Assembly (NCBI RefSeq): GCF_014192105.1
Contig: NZ_JACHXK010000003.1
Span: 248,001 to 312,000, forward strand
DNA from: Paenibacillus phyllosphaerae
GTDB lineage: Bacteria > Bacillota > Bacilli > Paenibacillales > Paenibacillaceae
DNA length: 64,000 nt
Reading direction: 5' to 3'
The first letter of the stretch is position 1; every line of letters begins with the position of its first letter. This document shows, in pieces, positions 24,693-31,986 of this stretch. A model generated the notes under the pieces. That model saw nothing but the letters and a program-made list of their open reading frames with translations. It made no database searches and was not told where the DNA came from. A program made the translations under genes and the position numbers.

Positions 24693-25166
24693 ATGAATCC
24701 TGAGCAAACGTTTACGATAAAACAAACGGCCGCGCAGACCGGAATTTCGGAGGACACGATCCGTTATTACGAGAAGATCGCCTTGCTGCCCCGTGCGGAG
24801 CGGAAGGATAACGGGCACCGCGTCTACCGGTTGGAGGACATCAATACGATTCGGCTGCTATCTTGCTTGAAGAAGACGGGGCTGCCGCTAGAGGACATGC
24901 GGCCTTTCCTGGCCGTCTCTGCCGATGCAGACCCCGGGGATTATCCGGAACTGGTAGAGCAGATCAGAAGTCAACGCGCGAACATCGTCAGTCAGATTGC
25001 CTCGCTTCAACAAATCGTCGATTTCATCGATATGAAGCTGGAGGAGGGGAAATACCGGCGGGACTGCTCCGATGAAAGTTCGGGTAATGCGCCAGCGAAT
25101 AGCGTGGAGGAACCGTCGTCAAAGCAAGTATCGCCTTCGGAGATGAGTTATTTTCCGAATCGATAA
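24693..25166 (+). CDS. MerR family transcriptional regulator
   Basis: A 157-residue MerR regulator. The winged-helix N-terminus reads FTIKQTAAQTGISEDTIRYYEKIALLPR with RKDNGHRVYRLEDINTIRLL, the classic MerR DNA-binding region. A coiled-coil dimerisation helix follows (about residues 85-122), and the C-terminal tail is short and Ser/Glu-rich. One cysteine follows the coiled coil (RRDCSDES), and another lies at SCLKKTGLP. This arrangement resembles the aldehyde-responsive AdhR/YhdM group rather than metal sensors, which normally have more cysteines. The start has CGGAGG upstream. It probably regulates itself and the divergent SDR gene. Confidence 0.9.
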   Translation: MNPEQTFTIKQTAAQTGISEDTIRYYEKIALLPRAERKDNGHRVYRLEDINTIRLLSCLKKTGLPLEDMRPFLAVSADADPGDYPELVEQIRSQRANIVSQIASLQQIVDFIDMKLEEGKYRRDCSDESSGNAPANSVEEPSSKQVSPSEMSYFPNR

Positions 25167-25190
25167 AGGAGACAATGACGGATATGCTTA

Positions 25191-25219
25191 AAAGTCGCTT
25201 AACAGCGGCTTTTTTTGCG
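25191..25219 (+). terminator. Intrinsic terminator after merR gene
   Basis: AAAGTCGC / GCGGCTTT stem with a 6-base loop, then a run of T (25209-25217). Confidence 0.8.
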
Positions 25220-25296
25220 CGGCGTGGAGTTAGTTCTAGATTCTCGTAACGGGAATCATCGATCTGGCCATCACGCAACGATACTTATTTCTAATT

Positions 25297-25309
25297 TGTA
25301 ATTTTTACA
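25297..25309. promoter_or_regulatory. Zur-like operator 1
   Basis: TGTAATTTTTACA, a TGTAA-N3-TTACA palindrome overlapping the upstream edge of the -35 box of the zinc operon promoter. It resembles the core of the Bacillus Zur box, and three related 13-mers lie nearby. Confidence 0.6.
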
Positions 25310-25338
25310 TTGACGCCGCCCAGTAAAACTGGTAGACT
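25310..25338 (+). promoter_or_regulatory. SigA-type promoter of znuCBA
   Basis: TTGACG (25310-25315), a 17-base spacer and TAGACT (25333-25338). It is flanked by Zur-like boxes at 25297 and 25347, consistent with zinc repression. The predicted transcript has an untranslated leader of about 275 bases that contains the tandem array at 25419-25580. Confidence 0.65.
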
Positions 25339-25346
25339 GCTTAAAG

Positions 25347-25359
25347 TGTAAAGATTACA
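25347..25359. promoter_or_regulatory. Zur-like operator 2
   Basis: TGTAAAGATTACA, the same TGTAA-N3-TTACA pattern, placed at the expected transcription start just downstream of the -10 box. Confidence 0.65.
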
Positions 25360-25418
25360 TATTAAGAGTGAGCGCATTGTTCAAGATGGCAAGCGATACA
25401 AATGTAATGCTTGGTTAT

Positions 25419-25580
25419 GCAAACCAATCTGATGTTATCAGAATGCTGCATGTCCAAGAACACATGCAAACCAATCCGATGTTATCAGAATGCTGCACGT
25501 TCAAGACGACGTGCAAACCAATCTGATGTTATCAGAATGCTGCACGTTCAAGACGACGTGCAAACCAATCTGATGTTATC
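25419..25580 (+). repeat. 47-bp tandem array of the AATGC/AACCAAT structured motif
   Basis: Three full 47-bp units (25419, 25466, 25513) and a 21-bp partial unit (25560). Each unit junction forms the same fold: ATCAG-AATGC-[TGCACGT...ACGTGCA]-AACCAAT-CTGAT. In the first unit the inner stem is TGCATGT/ACATGCA and in the others TGCACGT/ACGTGCA, a compensatory change that argues for a selected stem. The array lies in the predicted leader of znuCBA. The same motif occurs at 41278-41449 (other strand), 52691-52733 and 60127-60176. Confidence 0.85.
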
Positions 25581-25592
25581 GTAAAAATTACA
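25580..25592. promoter_or_regulatory. Zur-like operator 3
   Basis: CGTAAAAATTACA, identical over 13 bases to the box before the ZagA-like gene at 28305-28317. It lies directly at the end of the tandem array and 28 bases before the znuC start, so bound repressor could also act on this proximal site. Confidence 0.65.
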
Positions 25593-25620
25593 AACCATTG
25601 CGTTAGGAGGCGTCATCCGT

Positions 25621-26328
25621 ATGTTATTAGCATCTATGAAGCAAGTCGTATTCGGATATGGCGATGTTCCTCATCTGGAAGAAGCAAATATCGAAATTCA
25701 TACCGGCGAATTCGTCGCCGTCACGGGACCCAATGGCGCGGCCAAGTCAACGTTGTTGAAGCTGACGCTGGGCCTGCTCCGCCCTTGGAGCGGCGAGGTG
25801 TACCTGTCCAGGAAGTCGACGGGCGGCAGCAAGCTGGTCGTCGGCTACGTACCTCAGCAGATCGCCTCCTTCAACGGCGGGTTCCCGAGCACGGTGTTGG
25901 AATTCGTCCGTTCCGGAAGGCATGCGATCGGTTCCTGGCTGAGAAGGTTGAAGCCAGAAGATCATGCGTTGACCGAGCAGGCGCTGAAGCAGGTCGGCAT
26001 GTGGGATCTGAGACATCGCCGGATCGGCGAACTGTCCGGTGGCCAGAAGCAGCGTGCCTGTATTGCGCGGGCGCTCGTGCAGCAGCCCGACTTGCTCATG
26101 CTGGACGAACCGGCGACCGGCATGGATCAACAGAGCCGGAGCAGCTTCTATGCTTTCTTGAACCGGTTGGTGAAGGAGCATGGCAAAACGGTCGTGATGG
26201 TCACGCATGAGTTGTCTGAGGTCCAGCCCTACCTCGACCGGATGATCAGCTTGGAGCGAAAGGAGGATGGACGATGGAGATGCTGCACTACGACTTCATG
26301 CAGCGGGCATTTTATGCCGGTGGGTTGA
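25621..26328 (+). CDS. znuC: Zinc ABC transporter ATP-binding protein ZnuC/AdcC
   Basis: A 235-residue ABC ATPase for high-affinity zinc import. Walker A reads VTGPNGAAKSTLLKL, with Ala where the third consensus glycine is usual. The Q-loop is VGYVPQQIAS, the signature GELSGGQKQRACIARA, Walker B LLMLDEPATGMD, and the H-loop VMVTHEL. The start follows TTAGGAGG. Its last 55 bases overlap the permease gene, so the C-terminal residues are encoded by the permease RBS region. Operon order is znuC-znuB-znuA. Regulation by Zur is expected from the upstream boxes. Confidence 0.9.
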   Translation: MLLASMKQVVFGYGDVPHLEEANIEIHTGEFVAVTGPNGAAKSTLLKLTLGLLRPWSGEVYLSRKSTGGSKLVVGYVPQQIASFNGGFPSTVLEFVRSGRHAIGSWLRRLKPEDHALTEQALKQVGMWDLRHRRIGELSGGQKQRACIARALVQQPDLLMLDEPATGMDQQSRSSFYAFLNRLVKEHGKTVVMVTHELSEVQPYLDRMISLERKEDGRWRCCTTTSCSGHFMPVG

Positions 26329-27167
26329 TCGCCGTAATGGCTTCGGTGCTAGGCGTCTATCTCCTGCTTCGCAGGCAGGCTCTCATGGCGGATATGCTGT
26401 CGCACGTATCGCTTGCCGGCGTCGCCGGGGGCGCTTATCTGCATATGAACCCGACGCTGACCGGGTTTGCCTCGGCCATCGTAGGCGCGATCGCAGTGGA
26501 GTACGTCCGCCGTTCCTATAAGACGTACAGCGAGATCTCGATCGCGATCATAATGGTCGGAGGCTTATCGTCCGCAGTCGTGCTGATGAGTCTGGATACC
26601 GGCCTTAGCAAAAGCTTCTCGTCGTACCTGTTCGGCTCTGTCGTTGCGGTGACGAGCCAGGAGCTATGGCTTATGCTCGTCACGGCTGTCATCGGCGGCC
26701 TGTTCTTCATCCTGCTGCGCAGACCGCTCTATCAGATGGCTTTCGACGAGGAGACGGCGAAGACGAGCGGACTGCCTGTGAATGGGCTGTCGATGGCTTT
26801 CAGTATTCTGACCGGGATGATCGTCGCTTCGGCCATGCCGATCGTTGGCGTATTGCTCGTCTCCTCGCTGATCGTGCTGCCGGCGTCGCTGGCCATTCGG
26901 ATCGCCAGCAGCTTCGCCGCGGCGATCGGAATCGCGATCGCGACCGGATTAACGGGGACGTTCACCGGACTGACCGCTTCTTATATGTTTAGCACGCCGC
27001 CGGGCGGTACGATCGCGCTAACGCTGCTGTTCCTGTTCATCGCGGGAATTACGATCAAGCGAGTAGCGGTCCAGCTGAGCAAACGGAGGCAGCGGGAGAA
27101 CAGAAGAGAGGCGGCTTACACGCAGCCGCCGCAATCCGGCGCTGTGAGCACGGACTCGTTGCAATAA
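26274..27167 (+). CDS. znuB: Zinc ABC transporter permease ZnuB/AdcB
   Basis: A 297-residue metal ABC permease of the ABC-3 family with about eight to nine hydrophobic helices. Family features are LIAVMASVLGVYLLLRRQALMADMLSHVSLAGVAGG, where the conserved S-H-x-x-L-x-G faces the ATPase and channel, and GMIVASAMPIVGVLLVSSLIVLPASLA. The C-terminus is a basic hydrophilic tail. AGGAGG lies 7 bases before the ATG, inside the end of znuC, so the two are translationally coupled. Zinc as the metal is supported by the histidine-rich binding protein and the Zur-like operators. Confidence 0.9.
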   Translation: MEMLHYDFMQRAFYAGGLIAVMASVLGVYLLLRRQALMADMLSHVSLAGVAGGAYLHMNPTLTGFASAIVGAIAVEYVRRSYKTYSEISIAIIMVGGLSSAVVLMSLDTGLSKSFSSYLFGSVVAVTSQELWLMLVTAVIGGLFFILLRRPLYQMAFDEETAKTSGLPVNGLSMAFSILTGMIVASAMPIVGVLLVSSLIVLPASLAIRIASSFAAAIGIAIATGLTGTFTGLTASYMFSTPPGGTIALTLLFLFIAGITIKRVAVQLSKRRQRENRREAAYTQPPQSGAVSTDSLQ

Positions 27168-27210
27168 CAATTCCGAACCATGGATCACACAATATAGGAG
27201 GACAATAATC

Positions 27211-28233
27211 GTGAAAGTATGGGGAACATCAATCGCAATCACGGCCGGCTTGGCTGTATTGCTGACAGGCTGCGGCAGCAGCGCGGAGAACGAACCAGCA
27301 ACGGCCGATCAAGGCCAGGGGGAGAAACTGAAGGTTGTGACGACCTTCTACCCCATGTACGAATTCAGCAGGCAGGTTGCCGGCGATCTGGCTGAGGTGG
27401 AACTGCTCGTACCTACCGGCGTGGAGCCGCATGATTGGGAGCCGAGCGCGAAGGATATGGCCAAGGTGCAGGATGCGGATTTGTTCGTCTATAACGGGAT
27501 TGTGGAAGGCTGGGTAGAGTCTGCGCTTGAGAGCACCTCGAATGCGGAACGTACGGTAGTAGAAGCCAGCCATGACATTACGCTCATGGAAGAGGCGGAA
27601 GAAGCAGCTCACGATCATGACCATGAAGCAGAGGGTGAAGCAACTGAAGCCGAAGCCGGGCATGAGGAAGAACATGCGGCGGAATCAGAAGAGCACGGCC
27701 ATAACCATGGAGGCTTGGATCCGCATGTATGGTTGGACCCAGTGTTGGCACAGGAGCAGGTGCTTGCCATCTTGAGCGGCTTTGAGCAGGCGGATCCTGC
27801 GAATAAGGATACGTATAAGGCGAATGCCGATGCGTATATCGCCAAGCTGAAGGAGTTGGACCAAGCCTTTAAGGATGGGCTTGCGAACGTCTCGCACCGC
27901 GAGTTTGTGACGCAGCATGCGGCATTCGGCTATCTCGCCGAGCGGTATGGGTTGACGCAGCTGCCGATCTCCGGACTGACGCCGGAGCAGGAGCCTTCGC
28001 CTGACGAGATGGCGGAGATCGTGGAATTCGCGAAGGAGCACGAGGTATCGACGATATTCTTCGAGACGCTGGTCGATCCGAAGGTAGCGAAGGCTGTCGC
28101 GGACGAGATCGGCGCAGCGACGGCCGTGCTGAATCCGCTGGAAGGGCTGACCGAGGAAGAGAAGAAGAGCGATCTCGATTACATCGGCGTCATGAAGAAC
28201 AATCTAGATGCTTTGGTTCAAGCGCTGCAATAG
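27211..28233 (+). CDS. znuA: Zinc ABC transporter substrate-binding lipoprotein ZnuA/AdcA
   Basis: A 340-residue cluster 9 metal-binding lipoprotein. The signal peptide ends in a lipobox LLTGCG. Binding ligands are in VEPHDWEPSAKD, LDPHVWLDPV, TQHAAFGYLAERYG and FFETLVDPKVA (H, H, H and D/E). Between about residues 132 and 171 lies a His/Asp/Glu-rich loop (HDHDHEAEGE, then HEEEHAAESEEHGHNHGG), the mark of zinc-specific members, which uses this loop to gather or sense zinc. The start is a GTG after AGGAGG. It is the last gene of the operon and is followed by a terminator. Confidence 0.94.
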   Translation: MKVWGTSIAITAGLAVLLTGCGSSAENEPATADQGQGEKLKVVTTFYPMYEFSRQVAGDLAEVELLVPTGVEPHDWEPSAKDMAKVQDADLFVYNGIVEGWVESALESTSNAERTVVEASHDITLMEEAEEAAHDHDHEAEGEATEAEAGHEEEHAAESEEHGHNHGGLDPHVWLDPVLAQEQVLAILSGFEQADPANKDTYKANADAYIAKLKELDQAFKDGLANVSHREFVTQHAAFGYLAERYGLTQLPISGLTPEQEPSPDEMAEIVEFAKEHEVSTIFFETLVDPKVAKAVADEIGAATAVLNPLEGLTEEEKKSDLDYIGVMKNNLDALVQALQ

Positions 28234-28267
28234 AGTATAGGTGAAAGAACGTACAATCGCGATGGGG

Positions 28268-28290
28268 AGTCGGCGTTATGCCGGCTTTTC
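28268..28290 (+). terminator. Intrinsic terminator after znuA
   Basis: AGTCGGC / GCCGGCT stem (one T-G pair) with a 5-base loop, followed by TTT. Confidence 0.65.
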
Positions 28291-28304
28291 CATTCAACTT
28301 AAAT

Positions 28305-28317
28305 CGTAAAAATTACA
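28305..28317. promoter_or_regulatory. Zur-like operator 4 (ZagA-like gene)
   Basis: CGTAAAAATTACA, identical to the box at 25580-25592. It sits 20 bases before the GTPase start codon, between the znuA terminator and the next gene, implying separate zinc-dependent control of that gene. Confidence 0.7.
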
Positions 28318-28337
28318 TAAAAGGAGCAATTACGACT

Positions 28338-29561
28338 ATGACCATGACTATGACAAATTCGAACGAAACTCAGCCTACCGCATTAATTCCGGTGACCGTC
28401 CTCAGCGGTTATCTAGGGGCCGGCAAAACAACAATCTTGAATCACGTCTTGAACAATCGCAATGGCATGCGTGTCGCTGTCATCGTCAATGACTTGAGCG
28501 AAGTCAATATCGATGCGGATCTCATACGCGGAGGCGGCGGGTTATCGCGCACGAATGAAACCTTGGTCGAGATGTCCAATGGCTGCATTTGCTGCACGCT
28601 GCGGGAGGATCTGCTGCGCGAGGTAGAGCGCCTGGCACAGGATGGCCGCTTCGATTACATTCTGATCGAATCGACCGGGGTAGGCGAGCCGGTGCCGGTT
28701 GCCCAGACATTCACTTATATTGATGAGGAGCAGGGGATTGATCTTACTCGCTGGTGCCGCCTCGATACGATGGTAACCGTCGTCGATGCTTACCGGTTCT
28801 GGCACGATTATTCTTCCGGCGAATCGCTGCTCGATCGGCAGCAGGCGACCGGGGAGGACGATCACCGCGAAGTCGTCGACCTGCTTATCGACCAGATTGA
28901 ATTCTGCGACGTATTGCTGCTGAACAAGTGCGACTTAGTCCAAGAAGACGATTTGGCCGAGCTCGAACAGGTGCTTCGCAAGCTGCAGCCGCGGGCTAAG
29001 CTGATTCGCACGAATAACGGACAAGTCGACCCTGCGGAAATCCTGAATACCGGCCGCTTCGATTTCGAAGCCGCAAGCACGTCCGCCGGCTGGCTCCGCG
29101 AGCTGGAGTTGCCGGCGCATACGCCGGAGACGGAGGAATACGGCATTGCCTCGTTCGTCTATGAACGCGTCAGACCGTTCCATCCGGAGCGGCTGTACCG
29201 CTGGCTGGCCGATTGGCCGGAGCAGATTGTCCGTGCTAAAGGGATCGTGTGGCTCGCGTCCCGGAACCAGATCGGGCAAAACCTTAGCCAGGCAGGACCG
29301 TCTATACAATTCGGACCTTCCGGGTACTGGGTCGCTTCCTTGCCCAAGCATGAGCAGGACGCCTTGCTGAGCGAGGAGCCGGATCTTGCCAAGCAATGGC
29401 ATCCGGACTATGGGGATCGGATCAACAAAATCGTATTGATCGGAATCGGGATGAACCGCGATGAGCTGGTTCGTGGATTGGATACCTGCCTGCTGACCGA
29501 AGAAGAGATGCGCATGGACTGGCGCGATTTCGAAGACAGGCTGCCGAATGCGGCCGTCTAG
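28338..29561 (+). CDS. zagA: CobW/COG0523 GTPase, ZagA/YciC-like zinc metallochaperone
   Basis: A 407-residue G3E GTPase. Walker A is VLSGYLGAGKTTILNH, the putative zinc site NGCICCTLREDL (C-x-C-C), ESTGVGEPVPVAQTF covers switch regions, and LNKCDLV is the guanine-specificity motif. The C-terminal CobW domain ends with WHPDYGDRINKIVLIGIGMNRDEL and LDTCLLTEEE, as in B. subtilis YciC/ZagA, which helps allocate scarce zinc. The start at 28338 is set by AAAAGGAG. A Zur-like box identical to one in the znu leader lies directly upstream, so expression is expected under zinc limitation together with znuCBA. Confidence 0.9.
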   Translation: MTMTMTNSNETQPTALIPVTVLSGYLGAGKTTILNHVLNNRNGMRVAVIVNDLSEVNIDADLIRGGGGLSRTNETLVEMSNGCICCTLREDLLREVERLAQDGRFDYILIESTGVGEPVPVAQTFTYIDEEQGIDLTRWCRLDTMVTVVDAYRFWHDYSSGESLLDRQQATGEDDHREVVDLLIDQIEFCDVLLLNKCDLVQEDDLAELEQVLRKLQPRAKLIRTNNGQVDPAEILNTGRFDFEAASTSAGWLRELELPAHTPETEEYGIASFVYERVRPFHPERLYRWLADWPEQIVRAKGIVWLASRNQIGQNLSQAGPSIQFGPSGYWVASLPKHEQDALLSEEPDLAKQWHPDYGDRINKIVLIGIGMNRDELVRGLDTCLLTEEEMRMDWRDFEDRLPNAAV

Positions 29562-29605
29562 ATCAGATAACTTAGAAGAGGGATACTTGTAACGCTTATA
29601 TTTCA

Positions 29606-29636
29606 TAAAAAAAGGACCCGCTGCAAGCAGCGGGTC
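29606..29636 (-). terminator. Intrinsic terminator for the minus-strand AraC gene
   Basis: Read on the minus strand: a GACCCGCTG / CAGCGGGTC stem with a 4-base loop, followed by CCTTTTTTTAT. It lies about 85 bases after the AraC stop codon. Confidence 0.8.
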
Positions 29637-29720
29637 TAAGTCATTCTATATGAATGGGGGGTCGTTGATTACTATTAACCACCTTAACAAGCCATGAAAC
29701 AGCAGGTCTAAAAAAGTTTT

Positions 29721-30650
29721 TTACTGCACCATCTGAAGCGATTTGAACTGCGTCGGCGTCATGCCGAACCGCTTCTTGAAGACCGCGTAGAAGTAGCTGG
29801 CGCTGGCGAATCCGTGCTCCAAGGCGAGCTGCTCTAACGGACCCTGTCCTTGCATCATGGCATGGCAAATCTGGGTTAGCCGGTAACTCTCCAGGTATGT
29901 AGTGAAGGAACCAGCACCTTGTTCGCGGAAGATCCGCTGCAGCTGCCTGCTGCTGATCGGGATACGCTCAGCTACTTCGGGCAACGACAAGGCGGAGCAG
30001 TAATTGTCATGGATGAACTGGATCGCCAGTTTGAAGCGGTGTTCATTAAGCGAACTTGTCGGCATCGGATATGGCGTGCTCGGCATATCCGCGGTTCTTG
30101 CGGCACGCTGCATGATTTGGATGATCGCCTGCTTGATCGTCGTATAAGCGCCCGGCTGGTTGTCCCGAAGCGCCCGATAGGCGACAAGAAACCAGTTCAT
30201 CGCATTATATTGATCGATTAGCGGTTTAAGCGGCAGCGCATTCAGCCCATTGACGCAGGCCAAGGCTTCTTGATGCTCCCAGTCGGCGCCCCACTCGCTG
30301 TCAGCCGATTCCAAGAGCGGAACGATCTCCACATGCAGGCATAGTTCATCCATCGCTTCGTTCACGTCGGCTTCCTGTTGGTGCAGCACGCCAGGACCCG
30401 TCAGATAGAACGACCCTTCCTGCAGTTGATGGGTCGTGCCGTCCAAGATAACCGATCCCTTGCCGCGCGGGATAAAATGAAATTCGTATTCCGAATGCTT
30501 GTGGAAACGGATGACCTTCCCAGGAGGGAAGGAGGTCAAATGACACCTAAGCACCCGAAATCCAAAGCCGCCCCACCGAAACCGAATGCCGAGCAGATCG
30601 ATGGCGTCAGGCTTCTCGGTCATCGGTTCAAAGGCGAATAATTTGGCCAT
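29721..30650 (-). CDS. AraC family transcriptional regulator with cupin sensor
   Basis: A 309-residue regulator. The cupin sensor domain shows VIRFHKHSEYEFHFIPRGKG and LQEGSFYLTGPGVLHQQEAD. The C-terminal two-helix DNA-binding domain reads LSLPEVAERIPISSRQLQRIFREQGAGSFTTY, then EQLALEHGFASASYFYAVFKKRFGMTPTQF. GGGAGGG lies just before the start. It follows the Gfo/Idh/MocA oxidoreductase on the same strand by 43 bases, so the regulator is probably part of the operon it controls. Confidence 0.88.
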   Translation of the reverse strand: MAKLFAFEPMTEKPDAIDLLGIRFRWGGFGFRVLRCHLTSFPPGKVIRFHKHSEYEFHFIPRGKGSVILDGTTHQLQEGSFYLTGPGVLHQQEADVNEAMDELCLHVEIVPLLESADSEWGADWEHQEALACVNGLNALPLKPLIDQYNAMNWFLVAYRALRDNQPGAYTTIKQAIIQIMQRAARTADMPSTPYPMPTSSLNEHRFKLAIQFIHDNYCSALSLPEVAERIPISSRQLQRIFREQGAGSFTTYLESYRLTQICHAMMQGQGPLEQLALEHGFASASYFYAVFKKRFGMTPTQFKSLQMVQ

Positions 30651-30693
30651 ACCGCGTTCCCTCCCTTATTGGTGCAGTAACGACTGCCGCGTC

Positions 30694-31686
30694 CTACTGA
30701 GTAAGGTCGCTCAAGCGGACAGCACGGCCTTCCGCAGCCGACAGATTAGCCGCTTCCATCAGCTTCGTCAAATCCGCAGCCAGCTCCAGGTTCTCGTCGG
30801 CTGTCGTGTTCGCTTGAATATGGTTAACCCATTGATCGAAAGCGGTGATCGCATTCGGCAAGCTGTCTACTGCCGTCCATTCGCCAGCCTCTTGTTGACT
30901 GCTGCGTACGCGGATCGCATTATCCGGCAAGCCGTACAGCAAGGAGCCCTTAGTCCCGTGAAGTTCGATACAGAACGGGGAATGGTCGTTGACGAAGCCC
31001 GCTTCGACGATGCCGACCGCGCCGTTCTCATAGTGGAGGAGAGCTACGGCGTTATCTTCGACTTCCTTGCCCGTGACGTAACCGTATACAGCGCTTACAC
31101 GCTCCGGCAGTCCGAGGAACAGACGTGCCAGGTACATCGGATGGCAGCCAAGGTCGATCAAGGCGCCGCCGCCGCATTGCGCTTTATTGTAAAAGTGTTC
31201 CGGCAGCCAGTTCGCCGTCGCTCCATTATGCGACAGGCGCACGCGAGCTTGCGTGAGCTCGCCAAGGGCGCCGCTTGCAATGACTTGCTGGATCGCCAAC
31301 GTGTAGCCATGGTAGAGGCGCGGAAGCGATACAGTCAGCTTCACTTGAGCTTCCGAGACCGCAGCCAGAATCGCATTCACTTCGTGAATGGTCGGCGCGA
31401 CGACTTTCTCCGTGAAGATATGCTTGCCGGCACGCGCTACCTTGATCAACACCTCGTGATGCATCGAAGTCGGCGTGTCCACGACGACCGCGTCGATATC
31501 CGTACGGGCCAGCAATTCATCCAAATCGGCGACAAACGGCACGCCAAGTTTCTCTGCCGCTTCTTGTCCGCGAGCGGGTTGTTCATCCCACACCGCAGCA
31601 ACGACAGTACCCTCATTCTCTTGCACTTGCTTCGTATAATCCCATGCATGCACATGCCAATAGCTAAGCATTGCGACTCGAATCAT
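30694..31686 (-). CDS. Gfo/Idh/MocA family oxidoreductase
   Basis: A 330-residue NAD(P)-dependent dehydrogenase-like protein. The Rossmann entry is IRVAMLSYWHVHAWDYTKQ, where the usual G-x-G-x-x-G is degenerate (SYWHVHAW), a feature of one Gfo/Idh subgroup. HIFTEKVVAPTIHEVNAIL has E-K-V instead of E-K-P, and GGALIDLGCHPMYLARLFLG keeps the D-x-x-x-H signature. The ATG at 31686 is preferred to an in-frame GTG at 31695 because GAGGGAG is 10 bases upstream. With the following AraC gene it forms a two-gene unit. The altered cofactor and catalytic motifs mean activity should not be assumed. Confidence 0.85.
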   Translation of the reverse strand: MIRVAMLSYWHVHAWDYTKQVQENEGTVVAAVWDEQPARGQEAAEKLGVPFVADLDELLARTDIDAVVVDTPTSMHHEVLIKVARAGKHIFTEKVVAPTIHEVNAILAAVSEAQVKLTVSLPRLYHGYTLAIQQVIASGALGELTQARVRLSHNGATANWLPEHFYNKAQCGGGALIDLGCHPMYLARLFLGLPERVSAVYGYVTGKEVEDNAVALLHYENGAVGIVEAGFVNDHSPFCIELHGTKGSLLYGLPDNAIRVRSSQQEAGEWTAVDSLPNAITAFDQWVNHIQANTTADENLELAADLTKLMEAANLSAAEGRAVRLSDLTQ

Positions 31687-31986
31687 GCTTTGCACGCTCC
31701 CTCATTACGACTCTAATTATGCGACACAACCTAAAGCTAACACAATAGAGCGTTTGCATGAATCCAGAAAGCGGACAGATGACGTCTAATAATGCGACGA
31801 GCTGCTGCATCCATTTTCAATAGACGATCGAACGTAACGCCTTATCCATCCGTGTGGACAGCGCCACCTGAAATAAAGTAACCCTACCCAAAATTTAAGC
31901 CCTAGCCTTGCTTGGTCACACCCCCTAATATATGGGATAGAAAGGGCTTACAAAGTTGAATGGGGAAATGGAGGTGCACATCCGAT
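31687..31986. other. Divergent intergenic region, no gene
   Basis: A 300-bp gap between the minus-strand oxidoreductase and the plus-strand sugar importer. It should hold promoters for both. A TAATAT-like box lies at about 31925, but I find no clear -35 partner, and I see no operator dyad or repeat here. Confidence 0.4.

Noticed and set aside
25419..25580. CRISPR array
   Set aside because: The repeats follow each other with no variable spacers, the unit is a hairpin motif found elsewhere, and no cas genes are present.
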